Shown here piece after piece: positions 12,210 through 13,004 of a stretch of DNA of 13,004 nt. The position numbers were made by a program, and so were the translations under genes. Below the pieces are notes generated by a model. That model ran no database searches. It was not told the DNA's origin and saw only the letters and a program-made list of their open reading frames with translations. Source of the stretch: Lentisphaerota bacterium (GTDB lineage Bacteria; Verrucomicrobiota; Kiritimatiellia; UBA8416; JAFGTH01); contig JAFGTH010000125.1 of NCBI GenBank assembly GCA_016934225.1, positions 1 through 13,004 on the forward strand, given 5' to 3'. Each line of letters opens with the position of its first letter. Position 1 is the stretch's first letter.

Positions 12210-13004
12210 ATGAACGGTGAAAAATTTACTCGAAAGGCTCAGGAAGCGCTTGAGGCGGCGCGTGAATGTGCGCTTCGGTTAAGCCATCAGGAGATTGATG
12301 GCGAGCATTTGTTGTTGTCATTGCTTGAACAACAAGACGGACTTGTGCCGCAGATTCTGGAGCGTGCCGGTGTCTCGGTTTCAACGATTAAGGCCAGAGT
12401 GGAGGGTGAGCTTGATCGCCGTCCGAAGGTGAATGGAGGCGCTATTGAAGAAGGAAAGGTATATGTGACTAACAGGTTCAGTCGTCTGCTTGTCAGGGCG
12501 GCTGATGAGGCGAAGAGGTTGAAAGATGATTATGTGTCGGTGGAGCATTTGCTTCTGGCTTTTGTCGAAGAGGGAAAATCTTCGCAATCCGGACGGCTTT
12601 TGATCGAGTTTGGCGTTGATAAAGAATCGGTTCTAAAAGAGCTCAAATCTATCAGGGGCAATCAGAAGGTTACCAGCGACAATCCGGAGGGCGCCTATGA
12701 GGCGCTCGCGAAATACGGCATGGACTTGGTATCGTTTGCGCGAAGCGGAAAACTGGATCCGGTTATCGGCAGGGATGCGGAGATACGAAGTGTGGTTCGG
12801 ATTCTGTCGCGCAAGACCAAGAATAATCCGGTTCTCATAGGTGAAGCAGGCGTGGGCAAGACGGCCATAGTTGAGGGATTGGCGCATAGAATTGTTCGCG
12901 GCGACGTTCCGGAAGGACTGAAAGATCGCACGATTTTCGCGTTAGACATGACCGCGTTAATGGCGGGGGCAAAATACCGCGGCGAATTTGAAGAGAGATT
13001 GAAA
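12210..13004 (+). CDS. clpB: ATP-dependent disaggregase ClpB, N-terminal part (cut by window end)
   Basis: The reading frame from the ATG at 12210 is open to the last base, giving 265 residues of a protein usually near 860. ClpB is a cytosolic AAA+ hexamer that works with DnaK to rescue aggregated proteins. Residues 1-145 contain the two Clp-N repeats (FTRKAQEALEAA with GEHLLLSLL, then the SVEHLLLAF repeat). A linker follows, then the start of the first AAA+ module with DPVIGRDAEIRSVVRIL, NNPVLIGEAGVGKT (Walker A, Lys217) and YRGEFEERLK, which is the pore-loop region. NNPVLIGEAGVGKT and the start MNGEKFTRKAQ fit ClpB better than ClpA. ClpC remains a lesser alternative because its diagnostic middle region is outside the window. 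GGGG at 12195-12198 is a distant ribosome binding site (11 bases). A promoter with an embedded palindrome lies just upstream. Confidence 0.93.
   Translation, partial: MNGEKFTRKAQEALEAARECALRLSHQEIDGEHLLLSLLEQQDGLVPQILERAGVSVSTIKARVEGELDRRPKVNGGAIEEGKVYVTNRFSRLLVRAADEAKRLKDDYVSVEHLLLAFVEEGKSSQSGRLLIEFGVDKESVLKELKSIRGNQKVTSDNPEGAYEALAKYGMDLVSFARSGKLDPVIGRDAEIRSVVRILSRKTKNNPVLIGEAGVGKTAIVEGLAHRIVRGDVPEGLKDRTIFALDMTALMAGAKYRGEFEERLK

Overview
The window carries fifteen recognisable or probable protein genes, all intact except a clpB cut off by the right edge. There is no RNA gene, insertion sequence, CRISPR array or phage gene that I can see. Base composition is mid-range by eye and coding density is high. 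The gene set (two-subunit class I fumarase, hemerythrin-like protein, OadA-type carboxyltransferase, split PurH) suggests a free-living, probably anaerobic or microaerophilic Gram-negative-type bacterium. A member of the PVC or Omnitrophota-like lineages is my best guess, from general resemblance only; the phylum is not established by the sequence.

Layout. (1) About 73-5193, plus strand: a seven-gene run with short gaps encodes a stand-alone IMP cyclohydrolase, QueD, a PHP-domain nuclease/phosphatase of the TrpH/RNase AM family, fumarase alpha and beta subunits, methionyl-tRNA formyltransferase, and an unrecognised 202-residue protein that probably starts at a GTG. (2) 5194-5413: a convergent intergenic gap. 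(3) About 10864-5414, minus strand: a compact operon in the order accD, ParB-like gene, accA, OadA-AccB fusion, aroB. (4) 11780-11241, minus strand: a hemerythrin-like gene with a clear ribosome binding site and a good sigma-70-type promoter. (5) 11781-12209: a divergent regulatory region. (6) 12210 to the window end, plus strand: the N-terminal part of clpB.

The minus-strand acc operon is the most interesting part. It encodes both carboxyltransferase subunits of acetyl-CoA carboxylase, but instead of free AccB and AccC it has a pyruvate/oxaloacetate carboxyltransferase joined to what looks like a whole AccB-type biotin carrier. One carrier could therefore serve both a pyruvate/oxaloacetate site and the AccA/AccD site. 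It might even pass CO2 from oxaloacetate to acetyl-CoA without ATP, but that is inference. A small protein made only of a ParB N-terminal-type domain lies between accD and accA and is unexplained. The accD leader and the clpB-hemerythrin intergenic region contain palindromes and hairpins in positions that suggest regulation.
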